NCBI GenBank assembly: GCA_023460575.1 | Contig: JAEWPQ010000294.1 | Span: 1-48,669 of the forward strand | Direction of reading: 5' to 3' | From: Bacillota bacterium | GTDB taxonomy: Bacteria; Bacillota; Clostridia; Lachnospirales; Lachnospiraceae | Length of the DNA: 48,669 bases | In this document: positions 1 through 7,203 of the stretch, piece after piece | How positions within the stretch are numbered: position 1 is the stretch's first letter | How the letters are laid out: the number at the start of each line of letters is the position of its first letter | Position numbers and translations under genes: made by a program | Notes under the pieces: generated by a model | The model's database searches: none | Seen by the model: the letters and a program-made list of their open reading frames with translations, nothing else | What the model was told of the DNA's origin: nothing

Positions 1-2
1 GG

Positions 3-98
3 CCGACACAGCCGCCAATGCAGCCGACGCAGCCACGGATGCAGCCCACACAGCCGCCAATGCAGCCGACACAGCCGCCGATGCAGCCGACACAGCCA
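3..98 (+). repeat. 21-bp in-frame tandem repeat (MQPTQPP unit)
   Basis: About four and a half copies of a 21-base unit, starting ATGCAGCC and encoding Met-Gln-Pro-Thr-Gln-Pro-(Pro/Arg/Ser), run from the window edge. Copies differ by single bases (for example ACG versus ACA for Thr). The array probably extends upstream of the window. Such coding repeats are prone to copy-number change. Confidence 0.85.
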
Positions 99-1208
99 TC
101 CCAGCCATCCGACATCTCTCAAATGTCGTCAAACACGTTAAAGAGTGAAGCTGTATCCGGCAGTTCAACGCGCTGTCCGGTAGGTCTGCGCGCCTATACC
201 ATTCAGAAAGGGGATACCCTCTGGCTTCTTGCCAAAAAATACTGTACGACAGTAGGAGCCATAATGGCTTTAAATCCAGGTATCAAACCAGGAAATTTAA
301 TGATCGGCCAGGTAATCTGGATACCGGCAGGATATAAATTCCGGAACCTGCCGCCATGGGCTCAGTCCATGGATAATACCATACAGCAAGGATCAATGAA
401 CATGTATCCGGTCTGTCCCCAGGGAACCCGCTCGTATACGATTGAAGCAGGAGATACGCTTTGGCTTTTATCCCAGCGTTACAATACTACGGTAGAAGCT
501 ATCATGGCTGCAAATCCAGGAGTAAATCCTACTAACTTATTTATCGGTCAGGTTATCTGCATACCCAGAGACCGTCCCCAACCGATTCCCCAGCCCCAGC
601 CGCGTCCCCAGCCCCAGCCGCGTCCCCAGCCCCAGCCGCAACCCATGCCTCCTACTTACATGTGGGTCAGCAAAGCGGAGCAGAACTTAGGTAATTACCT
701 CCGGTTTTTGTGGCTCCAGCAGGTTTACTGGCTGAGAATGGCAATCCAGAGTGAACTGTGGAATCTATCCGATGCTGAATATGTAATGAACCGTCTGATG
801 GAAAATCCGGGAAATTTTGAGATGGCAATAAAAACATTCTATGGGGATGAAAATGCCAAAAAATTTGCTGATCTCTTAACCAGTCATTTTACAGCGATTA
901 ATGATTACGTAATGGCGTCAAGAGATGGGAATGCGCAGGCAGCGGCTGACGCAGAAAATCGAATGAATAACAATGCGGCACAGTTTGTTGCGTTCCTGGC
1001 CTCCATAAATCCCAACTGGTCTGTTACAGACTTACAGAGGATGCTAAATGATTACATGAATTTGACCAAAGAGGATACTGCTGCCACATTATCCCAGAAT
1101 TTTGAAGACAGCATCGGCATATTTGCTGATATTGAACGTGGAGCATTGGAAATGGCCGATATGATGACCCAGGGAATTGTAAAGCAGTTTCCCCAGTATT
1201 TCAGATAG
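3..1208 (+). CDS. Double-LysM protein with helical C-terminal domain, 5' end outside window
   Basis: The reading frame is open to the window edge, so the true start lies upstream; the first ATG at 18 is only one Met of a repeated Met-Gln-Pro-Thr-Gln-Pro-Pro unit. Counting from that ATG, residues about 1-30 are the repeat, 60-106 and 139-186 are two LysM modules (each with a GDTLWLL core and an NPG turn), 187-215 is a Pro-Gln linker, and about 220-396 is an alpha-helical domain. That domain resembles the widespread clostridial/Bacillus family often mislabelled acetylglutamate kinase; there is no kinase motif. LysM modules bind peptidoglycan or spore cortex, so a cell-wall or spore-coat role is likely. 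No signal peptide can be judged because the N-terminus is missing. A strong terminator follows. Confidence 0.85.
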   Translation, partial: PTQPPMQPTQPRMQPTQPPMQPTQPPMQPTQPSQPSDISQMSSNTLKSEAVSGSSTRCPVGLRAYTIQKGDTLWLLAKKYCTTVGAIMALNPGIKPGNLMIGQVIWIPAGYKFRNLPPWAQSMDNTIQQGSMNMYPVCPQGTRSYTIEAGDTLWLLSQRYNTTVEAIMAANPGVNPTNLFIGQVICIPRDRPQPIPQPQPRPQPQPRPQPQPQPMPPTYMWVSKAEQNLGNYLRFLWLQQVYWLRMAIQSELWNLSDAEYVMNRLMENPGNFEMAIKTFYGDENAKKFADLLTSHFTAINDYVMASRDGNAQAAADAENRMNNNAAQFVAFLASINPNWSVTDLQRMLNDYMNLTKEDTAATLSQNFEDSIGIFADIERGALEMADMMTQGIVKQFPQYFR

Positions 1209-1218
1209 GATAAGAAAG

Positions 1219-1250
1219 ACAGTCCGGTATGGAAACCGGGCTGTTTTTTT
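1219..1250 (+). terminator. Intrinsic terminator of the LysM gene
   Basis: A 10-bp stem (acagtccggt pairing with accgggctgt, one G-U pair) with a 6-nt loop is followed by seven T residues, directly after the stop codon. Confidence 0.9.
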
Positions 1251-1271
1251 GTACAGTATAGATTGTAAAAG

Positions 1272-1286
1272 TCTACGCAGCGTAGA
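1272..1286. promoter_or_regulatory. Perfect 15-bp palindrome, likely operator of the XRE regulator
   Basis: TCTACGC-A-GCGTAGA has two perfect 7-base arms around a central A. It ends exactly where the candidate -35 box (TTGAAA, 1287) of the downstream regulator begins. Position and symmetry suit a dimeric HTH protein; autoregulation is inferred. Confidence 0.6.
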
Positions 1287-1315
1287 TTGAAAAATATCCT
1301 TCAGTCGGTTACAAT
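1287..1315 (+). promoter_or_regulatory. Promoter of the XRE-desulfoferrodoxin regulator
   Basis: TTGAAA (1287-1292), a 17-bp spacer and TACAAT (1310-1315) form a good sigma-A type promoter ending 37 bases before the chosen GTG start. Confidence 0.6.
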
Positions 1316-1352
1316 AACAAAGAATTCTTATACAGGGAAGGGAGGTTTGCCT

Positions 1353-1937
1353 GTGCCTGACAATAATGTAGGAACCTTAATCCGCATGCTTCGCAGTGAG
1401 CATGGAATGACACAGAAACAGCTTGCAGATGAACTGCATATCAGCGATAAAACGGTATCCAAATGGGAGAGAGGCAAAGGTCTTCCGGATATTTCTTTAA
1501 TTCCTGAACTATCCAGACTTTTTGGGATAGATATCCAGAATTTATTAAATGGTGATTTGACGCCCAATGACATAACAGGAGGAAATATGAAACAGATAAA
1601 ATACTATGTCTGTCCGACCTGCAATAGTATCACATTTTCCACAGGAGACGCAGAAGTTTCCTGCTGTAAAAGAAAGCTAACTTCACTGAATCTTCAAAAG
1701 GCAGAGGAAGGGGAAAAGCTTTCCGTTACTGTGATTGAAGATGACTGGTTTATTACCAGTGCCCATCCTATGAATAAAGAGTTTTATATTTCCTTTCTTG
1801 CCTTTGCATCAGGAGACCGCATCTCAGTGATCAAGCAGTATCCGGAATGGGATTTTAATGTCCGGATTCCCAGACTGGGTCATGGAATGCTGATCTGGTA
1901 CAGTACAAAGAAGAAACTGCTTTACCAGCTACTATAA
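1353..1937 (+). CDS. XRE-family regulator fused to a desulfoferrodoxin-like module
   Basis: I chose the GTG at 1353 because AAGGGAGG lies 7 bases upstream; an in-frame extension to 1287 would run through the promoter. The 194-residue product has an XRE helix-turn-helix at about residues 6-60 and a C-terminal half resembling desulfoferrodoxin. C87-x2-C90 and C104-C105 reproduce the CxxC...CC pattern of the desulforedoxin iron centre. The following segment resembles superoxide reductase (HPM at 138-140), but the second His of that motif is Phe and the C-terminal Cys/His pair of the active site is absent. The likely role is a metal- or redox-responsive transcription factor rather than an enzyme. 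A palindromic operator candidate sits upstream. The sensing role is inferred. Confidence 0.8.
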   Translation: MPDNNVGTLIRMLRSEHGMTQKQLADELHISDKTVSKWERGKGLPDISLIPELSRLFGIDIQNLLNGDLTPNDITGGNMKQIKYYVCPTCNSITFSTGDAEVSCCKRKLTSLNLQKAEEGEKLSVTVIEDDWFITSAHPMNKEFYISFLAFASGDRISVIKQYPEWDFNVRIPRLGHGMLIWYSTKKKLLYQLL

Positions 1938-1938
1938 A

Positions 1939-1979
1939 TAAAAAACATCGCTTCCCATTATCAGGAAACGATGTTTTTT
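1939..1979. terminator. Bidirectional terminator between convergent genes
   Basis: A 15-bp stem (aaaaacatcg...cgatgttttt, one mismatch) with an 8-nt loop has A-run and T-run flanks. It can serve the XRE gene on the plus strand and the small membrane protein gene on the minus strand. Confidence 0.85.
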
Positions 1980-2199
1980 ATTTGATCTCTTTTCTTTTCA
2001 GCACATAGGAAACTGCCATACAGGAGATCCCGGGGATTAAAAACAGGATGCCGGAAAGCAGAAAGCTGGCAAAAATCAGGTCCGGAATAAGCAGAAGCCT
2101 GCTTTTTAACAGACAGTATTCATAGATCATTAAAACAAGGAAAAGAAGCAGAAACAAAAGCCCCAATATAAACAGAAGGTTTTTTGCAAATTTTTTCAT
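1978..2199 (-). CDS. Small two-helix membrane protein
   Basis: The 73-residue product has two hydrophobic helices (about residues 7-27 and 38-65), a short polar loop and a basic tail (KRKEIK). A run of G residues (GGGGGGA) 5-10 bases upstream supports the ATG at 2199. It follows the ybjQ homologue by 34 bases on the same strand, so the two are probably co-transcribed. I do not recognise a family. It could assist or anchor its neighbour, but nothing in the sequence shows this. Confidence 0.65.
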   Translation of the reverse strand: MKKFAKNLLFILGLLFLLLFLVLMIYEYCLLKSRLLLIPDLIFASFLLSGILFLIPGISCMAVSYVLKRKEIK

Positions 2200-2233
2200 A
2201 TCATTCCCCCCAATAAAGGTTCCGCAGTATCAG

Positions 2234-2545
2234 TTACTTAAATACAGCAGCAGTTCCATAAGCCAGAACTTCCGCGGCACCCTGCATGACCGAAGAAGAA
2301 GCGTAGCGGATATTGACAATAGCTTCTGCGTTCATTGCCTCACCTTCCTGGATCATACGGCTGGTTGCAAGATTCCTGGCTTCATCCATCATTTCCGTAT
2401 ACGCTTTTAATTCCCCGCCAACTAAAGTTTTAAGTCCCTGAGAAATATCTTTTCCTAAATTTTTTGACTGTATGGTGCTTCCTTTCACCATACCCAGAAG
2501 TGTCAGCTCTTTTCCTGGAATATAATCCGTGGTAACTAACAGCAT
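2234..2545 (-). CDS. YbjQ/UPF0145 family protein
   Basis: The 103-residue product matches the length and pattern of the YbjQ (UPF0145, formerly DUF74) family: an N-terminal strand with LLVTTDYIPGKE, a central GGELKAY...MMDEAR segment, and a C-terminal half around NAEAIVNIRY and a small-residue-rich end. Family members form pentameric rings; a heavy-metal-binding role has been proposed but is not established. The ATG at 2545 is preceded by GGAGAGTG. It is the first gene of a two-gene minus-strand unit with the small membrane protein and is divergent from the MerR-type regulator. Confidence 0.85.
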   Translation of the reverse strand: MLLVTTDYIPGKELTLLGMVKGSTIQSKNLGKDISQGLKTLVGGELKAYTEMMDEARNLATSRMIQEGEAMNAEAIVNIRYASSSVMQGAAEVLAYGTAAVFK

Positions 2546-2622
2546 TGGGATTCACTCTCCTTTCTCTATAAAAATCAGTTTTAACATAAACAATGAAAAA
2601 TATGTATCTCATGAATTGTTGC

Positions 2623-2653
2623 TTGACTCTCACATTATGGTATACTCTATACT
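2623..2653 (+). promoter_or_regulatory. MerR-type promoter with a 19-bp spacer
   Basis: TTGACT (2623-2628) and TATACT (2648-2653) are separated by 19 bp, longer than the usual 17. That is the hallmark of promoters activated by DNA distortion by MerR-family proteins, and the next gene encodes such a protein. A second TATACT at 2641 would give only 12 bp. Confidence 0.55.
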
Positions 2654-2693
2654 AAACACGAGCTCAAAAAAACATATATGTGAGGAAAAAAGC

Positions 2694-3512
2694 ATGCTGA
2701 AAATAGGAGATTTTTCAAAACTGTCAAGAATCAGTATCCGAATGCTCCGCCATTACGACGAAATCGGACTGCTGACGCCAAGGAGCACCGACCATTTTAC
2801 AGGATACCGCTATTACAGCGAAGACCAGCTCTTAAAAGCCGTCAGGATTAATTCCTTAAAAGACATGGGATTTAGTCTTGCCGCAATTGGGGAAATGTTA
2901 ATAAAATATGATGATCCCCGGGAACTGGCAAAGTTTTTAGAGATCCGCAGAGTGGAAGTCCAGGAAGAAATGAAGGAAAGCGGACATCGGCTTATGCTCC
3001 TTGATACAGCCATTCAAAGGCTGAGAAAGGATGATATGGCAATGAATTACAGTGTAGTACTAAAAACCATGCCTCAAAGATACGTGGCCAGTGTGAGAGA
3101 TATTATACCAGCTTATAACCAGGAAGGAATATTATGGAATCGGATGGGGGAAGAAACCCGGGATATGAATCTGCAGATGGCTGAACCCGTTTATTCTCTT
3201 GCAGTATTTCATGACCATGGATTTAAAGATGGGGACGTTGATGTGGAAATACAGATTTCCGTAAAGGGTTCCTATGATAATACGGAGCATGTAGTATTTA
3301 AAACAGTGCCAGAGGTGGAAATTGCATCAGCAGTATACAAAGGAAGCTACGATCAGATCACAGATGTGAACTTAGCAGTTGCAAACTGGGTCAAAGACAA
3401 TGAATATGAATTTAACGGTCCCATGTTGTGCATTTATCACGTCAGTCCTGCTCAGACTCAGAATCCTGAGGAACTGGTAACAGAAGTGTGCTACCCGGTT
3501 AAAAAAATATAA
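2694..3512 (+). CDS. MerR-family regulator with GyrI-like effector domain
   Basis: The start is the ATG at 2694, preceded by GAGGAAAAAAGC; longer in-frame reads lack a ribosome site and cross the promoter. The 272-residue product begins with a MerR winged HTH (IGDFSKLS, RMLRHYDEIGLL, GYRYYSEDQL; residues 1-70), then a coiled coil (about 75-115) and a GyrI-like ligand-binding domain (about 120-272). This is the BmrR-like architecture of multidrug-responsive activators, where a cationic or hydrophobic drug binds the C-terminal domain. No efflux pump is adjacent, so the target may be its own promoter, which has the expected 19-bp spacer. A terminator follows immediately. Confidence 0.88.
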   Translation: MLKIGDFSKLSRISIRMLRHYDEIGLLTPRSTDHFTGYRYYSEDQLLKAVRINSLKDMGFSLAAIGEMLIKYDDPRELAKFLEIRRVEVQEEMKESGHRLMLLDTAIQRLRKDDMAMNYSVVLKTMPQRYVASVRDIIPAYNQEGILWNRMGEETRDMNLQMAEPVYSLAVFHDHGFKDGDVDVEIQISVKGSYDNTEHVVFKTVPEVEIASAVYKGSYDQITDVNLAVANWVKDNEYEFNGPMLCIYHVSPAQTQNPEELVTEVCYPVKKI

Positions 3513-3520
3513 TAAACATA

Positions 3521-3558
3521 AAAAACGGCTGCCTGCTTGTAACAGACAGCCGTTTTTG
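3521..3558 (+). terminator. Intrinsic terminator of the MerR-type gene
   Basis: A 15-bp stem (aaaaacggctg.../...cagccgttttt, one mismatch) with a 7-nt loop ends in a T run. Confidence 0.88.
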
Positions 3559-3623
3559 TTATAATGAACAAGCATGAAACAAAAACGCGGTTCCAGGCAG
3601 ATTGGAATGGAAAGGTCGGGATT

Positions 3624-3884
3624 ATGCTGTTTAAAAAGAAATTAACAGAGATATACAGTACGCAGGATCTTGAAAAGCTATATCGTGTAAAAAATGTGTT
3701 GAGAGAAAATAATATTTATTATATGACTGAAACAACCAATAACAGTTTACGTTTATCAATGAATAACTTAGATGGAAGGAATCCAATCTTAGGCAGGACG
3801 GGCAACGTTAGAGATTTTTACAGACTTTTTGTATACAAGAAAGATCAGGAAAAGGCAGCATATTTCCTTTCCCAATTAAATTGA
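3624..3884 (+). CDS. Small hypothetical protein
   Basis: The ATG at 3624 is preferred because GGAAAGG precedes it by 8 bases; the upstream in-frame Met at 3564 sits just behind a terminator without a ribosome site. The 86-residue soluble product is basic, with a short helical start (FKKKLTEIY) and a C-terminal segment with a FVYKKDQEKAAYFL motif. It vaguely resembles small DUF2007-like proteins, but I cannot assign it. No promoter was evident between the preceding terminator and the gene. Confidence 0.55.
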   Translation: MLFKKKLTEIYSTQDLEKLYRVKNVLRENNIYYMTETTNNSLRLSMNNLDGRNPILGRTGNVRDFYRLFVYKKDQEKAAYFLSQLN

Positions 3885-3887
3885 ACC

Positions 3888-3930
3888 TAAAAAAAGCCAG
3901 CGGCGTAGTATCAGGCCACCGGCTTTTTAA
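3888..3930. terminator. Terminator between convergent genes
   Basis: A-rich left arm aaaaaagcc and right arm ggcttttt enclose an imperfect G/C stem and a loop of about 16 nt. It lies between the small hypothetical gene and the end of the permease gene and can act in both directions. Confidence 0.75.
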
Positions 3931-3938
3931 ATATAAGT

Positions 3939-5045
3939 CTACATAAGAATTCCTTCAAATAAAAGCAATGCGATGAGAAACAGGAGGTTAAAGGCTGTAA
4001 AAATTCCCAGAAATAAAATTGTCTTTTTGGGATAAGCAGCAGCATACAGTTTATAGGAGATAACACTTGCCATAGAGGCGATCAGTGTTCCCATGCCGCC
4101 CACATTTACACCGGTAAGCAGTTCGGAAGCATTGTCTGTGAATCCTGACAGCATGACAGCTGCCGGGACATTGCTGATAAACTGGCTTAATAAAGCAGCC
4201 GTTATCATGGTATCTTTTCTGATCAATCCCGAAACAGCCTGATAAACCCAGTCAATTCTGGCCAGGTTCCCTACAAATATGAATATGGCGGCAAATGTAA
4301 GGAGAAGGCAGTAATCCACCTGAAAGAGTGTGCGTCTGTCCAAAATTACAGTCGCAGCAAGAATAATCAGCGCTGCAGCCTGATATGGAACCAGCCGCAG
4401 TACAGCGGCAACAGCCAGAAAGAACATGGCGCCATAGGCAATGACAGGTCTTTTTCGTATTACCGGAGTGGCGGACTTCACCTGGCTGATGGGATAGCGG
4501 GGGATAAAAAAGCATACCAGTGCAAGCAGAATTCCTCCAAATAAGACAAAGGGAAAGGTCACTCTTAGAAAAGATGGCAGACCAAACTCATACCGGGTAA
4601 ACAGATAAAGATTCTGCGGATTTCCAATAGGAGTGAGGCTGGAGCCGATGTTTGCGGCAATGGTCTGCAAAACCACAACAAGGGCAGTATGACGTTCCTG
4701 ACCGCACAGGGATAGAACAGACAAGGTAATGGGGATCAGGGCGATTAAAGCAACATCATTTGTCATAAACATGGATGCAAAAAAACAGGTGAAAACAAGC
4801 AGAAAAATGAAAGGTTTTAAATCTTTCATTCCGGATGACAGTTTCACTGAAATTGCGTTTAAAAGTCCTTCCCGCTCAATTCCCTTAAGTGAAGTCATGA
4901 GGCAGAACAGGCAGAGCAGAGTCTTAAAATCAATATACTGCAGATAGGCTGCATCAGGGGGTACAATAAAGACTGATATAAGAGCAAGAATAGTAGCTGA
5001 TGTCAGAACAGGTTCTTTCTGAATAAATAAAACGGGTTGTTTCAT
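3939..5045 (-). CDS. SLC13/ArsB-type ion or dicarboxylate permease
   Basis: The 368-residue product is almost wholly hydrophobic, with about 10 predicted membrane helices. Family signatures of the ion-transporter superfamily (CitMHS/ArsB/SLC13) are visible: TNDVALIALIPIT in the first half, ANIGSSLTPIGNPQN at the first re-entrant loop, and SNVPAAVML as the second-repeat counterpart. Related proteins move dicarboxylates, citrate, arsenite or Na+ for H+. The substrate cannot be read from the sequence. No arsR, arsC or citrate-metabolism gene is adjacent, which argues mildly against arsenite. It is monocistronic: its own promoter lies upstream and a terminator lies on each side. Confidence 0.82.
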   Translation of the reverse strand: MKQPVLFIQKEPVLTSATILALISVFIVPPDAAYLQYIDFKTLLCLFCLMTSLKGIEREGLLNAISVKLSSGMKDLKPFIFLLVFTCFFASMFMTNDVALIALIPITLSVLSLCGQERHTALVVVLQTIAANIGSSLTPIGNPQNLYLFTRYEFGLPSFLRVTFPFVLFGGILLALVCFFIPRYPISQVKSATPVIRKRPVIAYGAMFFLAVAAVLRLVPYQAAALIILAATVILDRRTLFQVDYCLLLTFAAIFIFVGNLARIDWVYQAVSGLIRKDTMITAALLSQFISNVPAAVMLSGFTDNASELLTGVNVGGMGTLIASMASVISYKLYAAAYPKKTILFLGIFTAFNLLFLIALLLFEGILM

Positions 5046-5091
5046 AAGGTTTCTCCAGTAGTAGCAAGGGTAGTAATAATACTTCCGTGCT

Positions 5092-5120
5092 ATTATATAT
5101 CATAAATCCGTTCACTTCAA
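5092..5120 (-). promoter_or_regulatory. Promoter of the SLC13-type permease
   Basis: On the minus strand TTGAAG (5120-5115), a 17-bp spacer and a perfect TATAAT (5097-5092) precede the ATG at 5045 by about 47 bases. Confidence 0.65.
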
Positions 5121-5138
5121 TCATTGTTTTGCTGCGAA

Positions 5139-5200
5139 ATGAAGAAGGCCGCATCATTCCTTTTTGTTCTAATAAGGAATAATGCGGTCTTCTTCATTTT
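5139..5200 (-). terminator. Long hairpin at the 3' end of the CODH gene
   Basis: Arms gaagaaggccgcat...aaggaataatgcggtcttcttc form a stem of about 22 bp with one mismatch and an 11-nt loop, immediately after the CODH stop codon. The T tract on the minus strand is short, so termination may be partial or the hairpin may protect the 3' end. Confidence 0.75.
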
Positions 5201-5201
5201 A

Positions 5202-7112
5202 TTACAAGCCCATGGCTTTTCTTTTTTTCATGATATGGCTTTCTATTTTTTCCGCCACTTCCACAGGATCATCTCCAAGGGCCACTTTACCGCCGGTTAA
5301 GCTTTCCACATCCTCTGTGAGCAGCTTGACAAGTTTTGGTGCACCAGTGATAAACGGGGTAGGAGAAAGATGGGTGAAGGCACCGTAAGCAACAGCAAAT
5401 ATTCCGTCTATGGTAGCCTTCTGCTCCATCCATTCCGGTGCTGTGACAGCAATGGGAAGATCGGAGATATCCACATCAAGATAGTCAGCCAGAGCTGTTA
5501 CCAGCATGGAGATTCTTCCCGTATCCGTGCAGGTTCCAAAGCTTAATACCGGTGGGATCTTCAGTGCGCTGCAAACTGCCTTTAAGCCGCTTCCGGCTTC
5601 GTTAATTGCATCCAGATTACACATGCCGGCTACTTCCAGACCATGATTTCCGCAGCCGCCTGCAACAACCATAATATCTCTCTTAATCAGCTGTTTCGCC
5701 AGGTTTACGGTGTTCCAGTCCTGGGGACCGTTTCTTAAGGTGGAGCAGTTTGCCAGTGCGACAATTCCTTTGATCTGTCCTTTTGCAATGACATCCACAA
5801 GATTTTGTAAGTCATTACCAATTGCATTCAGTACGGCTTCCGTTGAAAAACCGGCAATTGCTTTCTGGACATGTCGGGGCACCATAGGTTTAATCTTGTC
5901 ATGTCTCTTTTTGAAGTTCTCGATTGCGATATGAATGCATTTTACCGCCATTTCTTCCGCTTTTTGAGGATAATAAGGCATTTCATGCTCAGTTCCGGGA
6001 ACTCCGATGATGGTGCTGACACTGACAAGGGCAACCTGGTACTTTTCTGCATATTGGTCAATGGCAGGAGGAGAGCAGTTTTCTTCCATGACGAAGGCAT
6101 CTACTGTGCCTGTAGCTAAGAATGGTTCAATGGCCAGCCAGTTGCCCATCAGTCCAACAAAAACATCATCCATTTCAAATCGCTGGAGCAGCTCCTGGCC
6201 GGTTTCAATAGAGCCTACAATGTGAATTCCTTTTGCGCCGCTCTGCTTAGCCAGATCCTGAAATTCCTTTGTTTTAGCTTTCATAAGGGCAGCAGCTCCG
6301 ATCCAGGGCTGATGACCGTTAAAAGCAATGTTTACATAATCCGGATCCATGATGCCCAGATCCACATCTACTTCATGAGGCTTTGGTGTACCAAATAAAA
6401 TGTCCTGGGTCATTTCAAGACCGATCTGGGCTGTATAGATGGTGGATAAGCCCAGCCGCAGAGCTTTTTTTGCAAGAGAGACATAGTCTCCATCCACATT
6501 GGTAAGGCAGCTTGCAATGCTGTTTTGCACTTCATGTTCAATTCCGGAAGGATAAATATTTAAATCATGCCATATTTTTTTCCTCTTTTTTGGAGCAAAA
6601 GCCTCCACCATGATACTGTGCTGGTCCGGATTCACCTTCATTTCCCGATCTAACAGCTCCGCAAGGCAGGTTGCCATCTGATTGATGGACTGACTGGTAT
6701 CAATTCCGGTCTTTTCACACATCCATTTAAGTTTTTCCGTATCAGTGATCTGAAATGTCGTATTTCCTTTTCCTGTTTCTTTCAGCGTTCGAAACGCTTC
6801 ATAGGCATGATGGGCATAAGTAGCGGCTCCCATGATATTTCTCATAAGGAGATTTCTCATTGCCATGGCGTCCGGACCGATTCCGCAGGCGCCTTTTTCA
6901 GGACCTTTCTGTTCATTAATCCGGCAGGGTCCGTTGGTGCACAGCTGGCAGCTAAGGCCCTGGAGACAAAATTTGCACCGTATCTTTTCCTGCTCATCAA
7001 ATCTTGAGAATACGCTGGATAAACCGTCATCTCTGATTCTTACCAGCATTTCTTCTACGGAATCGTGATAACTGACACGATCCTTTGGTTTTTCTAAAAC
7101 TGCTTCTGACAT
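5202..7112 (-). CDS. cooS: Carbon monoxide dehydrogenase catalytic-subunit homologue with variant C-cluster
   Basis: The ATG at 7112 has GGAGG 5 bases upstream; a 25-residue upstream extension lacks a ribosome site. The 636-residue product is a full-length Ni-CODH family protein. C46-x2-C49 would bind the D-cluster (the CX2C type, known for a [2Fe-2S] D-cluster in Desulfovibrio CODH), and C55, C58, C63 and C76 the B-cluster. For the C-cluster, H267, C346, C456, C487 and C528 align with ligands of characterised enzymes. The position of the sixth ligand (Cys295 of C. hydrogenoformans CODH-II, in a GICCTGNE motif) reads GSIETGQE (300-307), without Cys. The acid-base Lys region (APEWMEQK) is kept. 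No acsA-E, cooC, cooF or corrinoid gene is nearby. It may therefore not be a normal CO oxidiser; a CODH-V-like role is possible. Confidence 0.85.
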   Translation of the reverse strand: MSEAVLEKPKDRVSYHDSVEEMLVRIRDDGLSSVFSRFDEQEKIRCKFCLQGLSCQLCTNGPCRINEQKGPEKGACGIGPDAMAMRNLLMRNIMGAATYAHHAYEAFRTLKETGKGNTTFQITDTEKLKWMCEKTGIDTSQSINQMATCLAELLDREMKVNPDQHSIMVEAFAPKKRKKIWHDLNIYPSGIEHEVQNSIASCLTNVDGDYVSLAKKALRLGLSTIYTAQIGLEMTQDILFGTPKPHEVDVDLGIMDPDYVNIAFNGHQPWIGAAALMKAKTKEFQDLAKQSGAKGIHIVGSIETGQELLQRFEMDDVFVGLMGNWLAIEPFLATGTVDAFVMEENCSPPAIDQYAEKYQVALVSVSTIIGVPGTEHEMPYYPQKAEEMAVKCIHIAIENFKKRHDKIKPMVPRHVQKAIAGFSTEAVLNAIGNDLQNLVDVIAKGQIKGIVALANCSTLRNGPQDWNTVNLAKQLIKRDIMVVAGGCGNHGLEVAGMCNLDAINEAGSGLKAVCSALKIPPVLSFGTCTDTGRISMLVTALADYLDVDISDLPIAVTAPEWMEQKATIDGIFAVAYGAFTHLSPTPFITGAPKLVKLLTEDVESLTGGKVALGDDPVEVAEKIESHIMKKRKAMGL

Positions 7113-7203
7113 AATGACCTCCAATCTTATTATCAAAGGTAGTATGTCAGATTTGAGAAAAATCAATTCAGTGTTTCGTAATTTCATTAAGCTTTAAAGG
7201 CAG

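Noticed and set aside
2529..2693. N-terminal extension of the MerR-type regulator
   Set aside because: It covers the promoter and overlaps the divergent ybjQ start; the MerR domain begins exactly at 2694 after a ribosome site.
3939..5045. Calling the permease an arsenite pump (ArsB)
   Set aside because: It shares superfamily motifs only; no ars genes are nearby.
7113..7187. 25-residue N-terminal extension of the CODH homologue
   Set aside because: GGAGG before 7112 and the normal family start argue against it.
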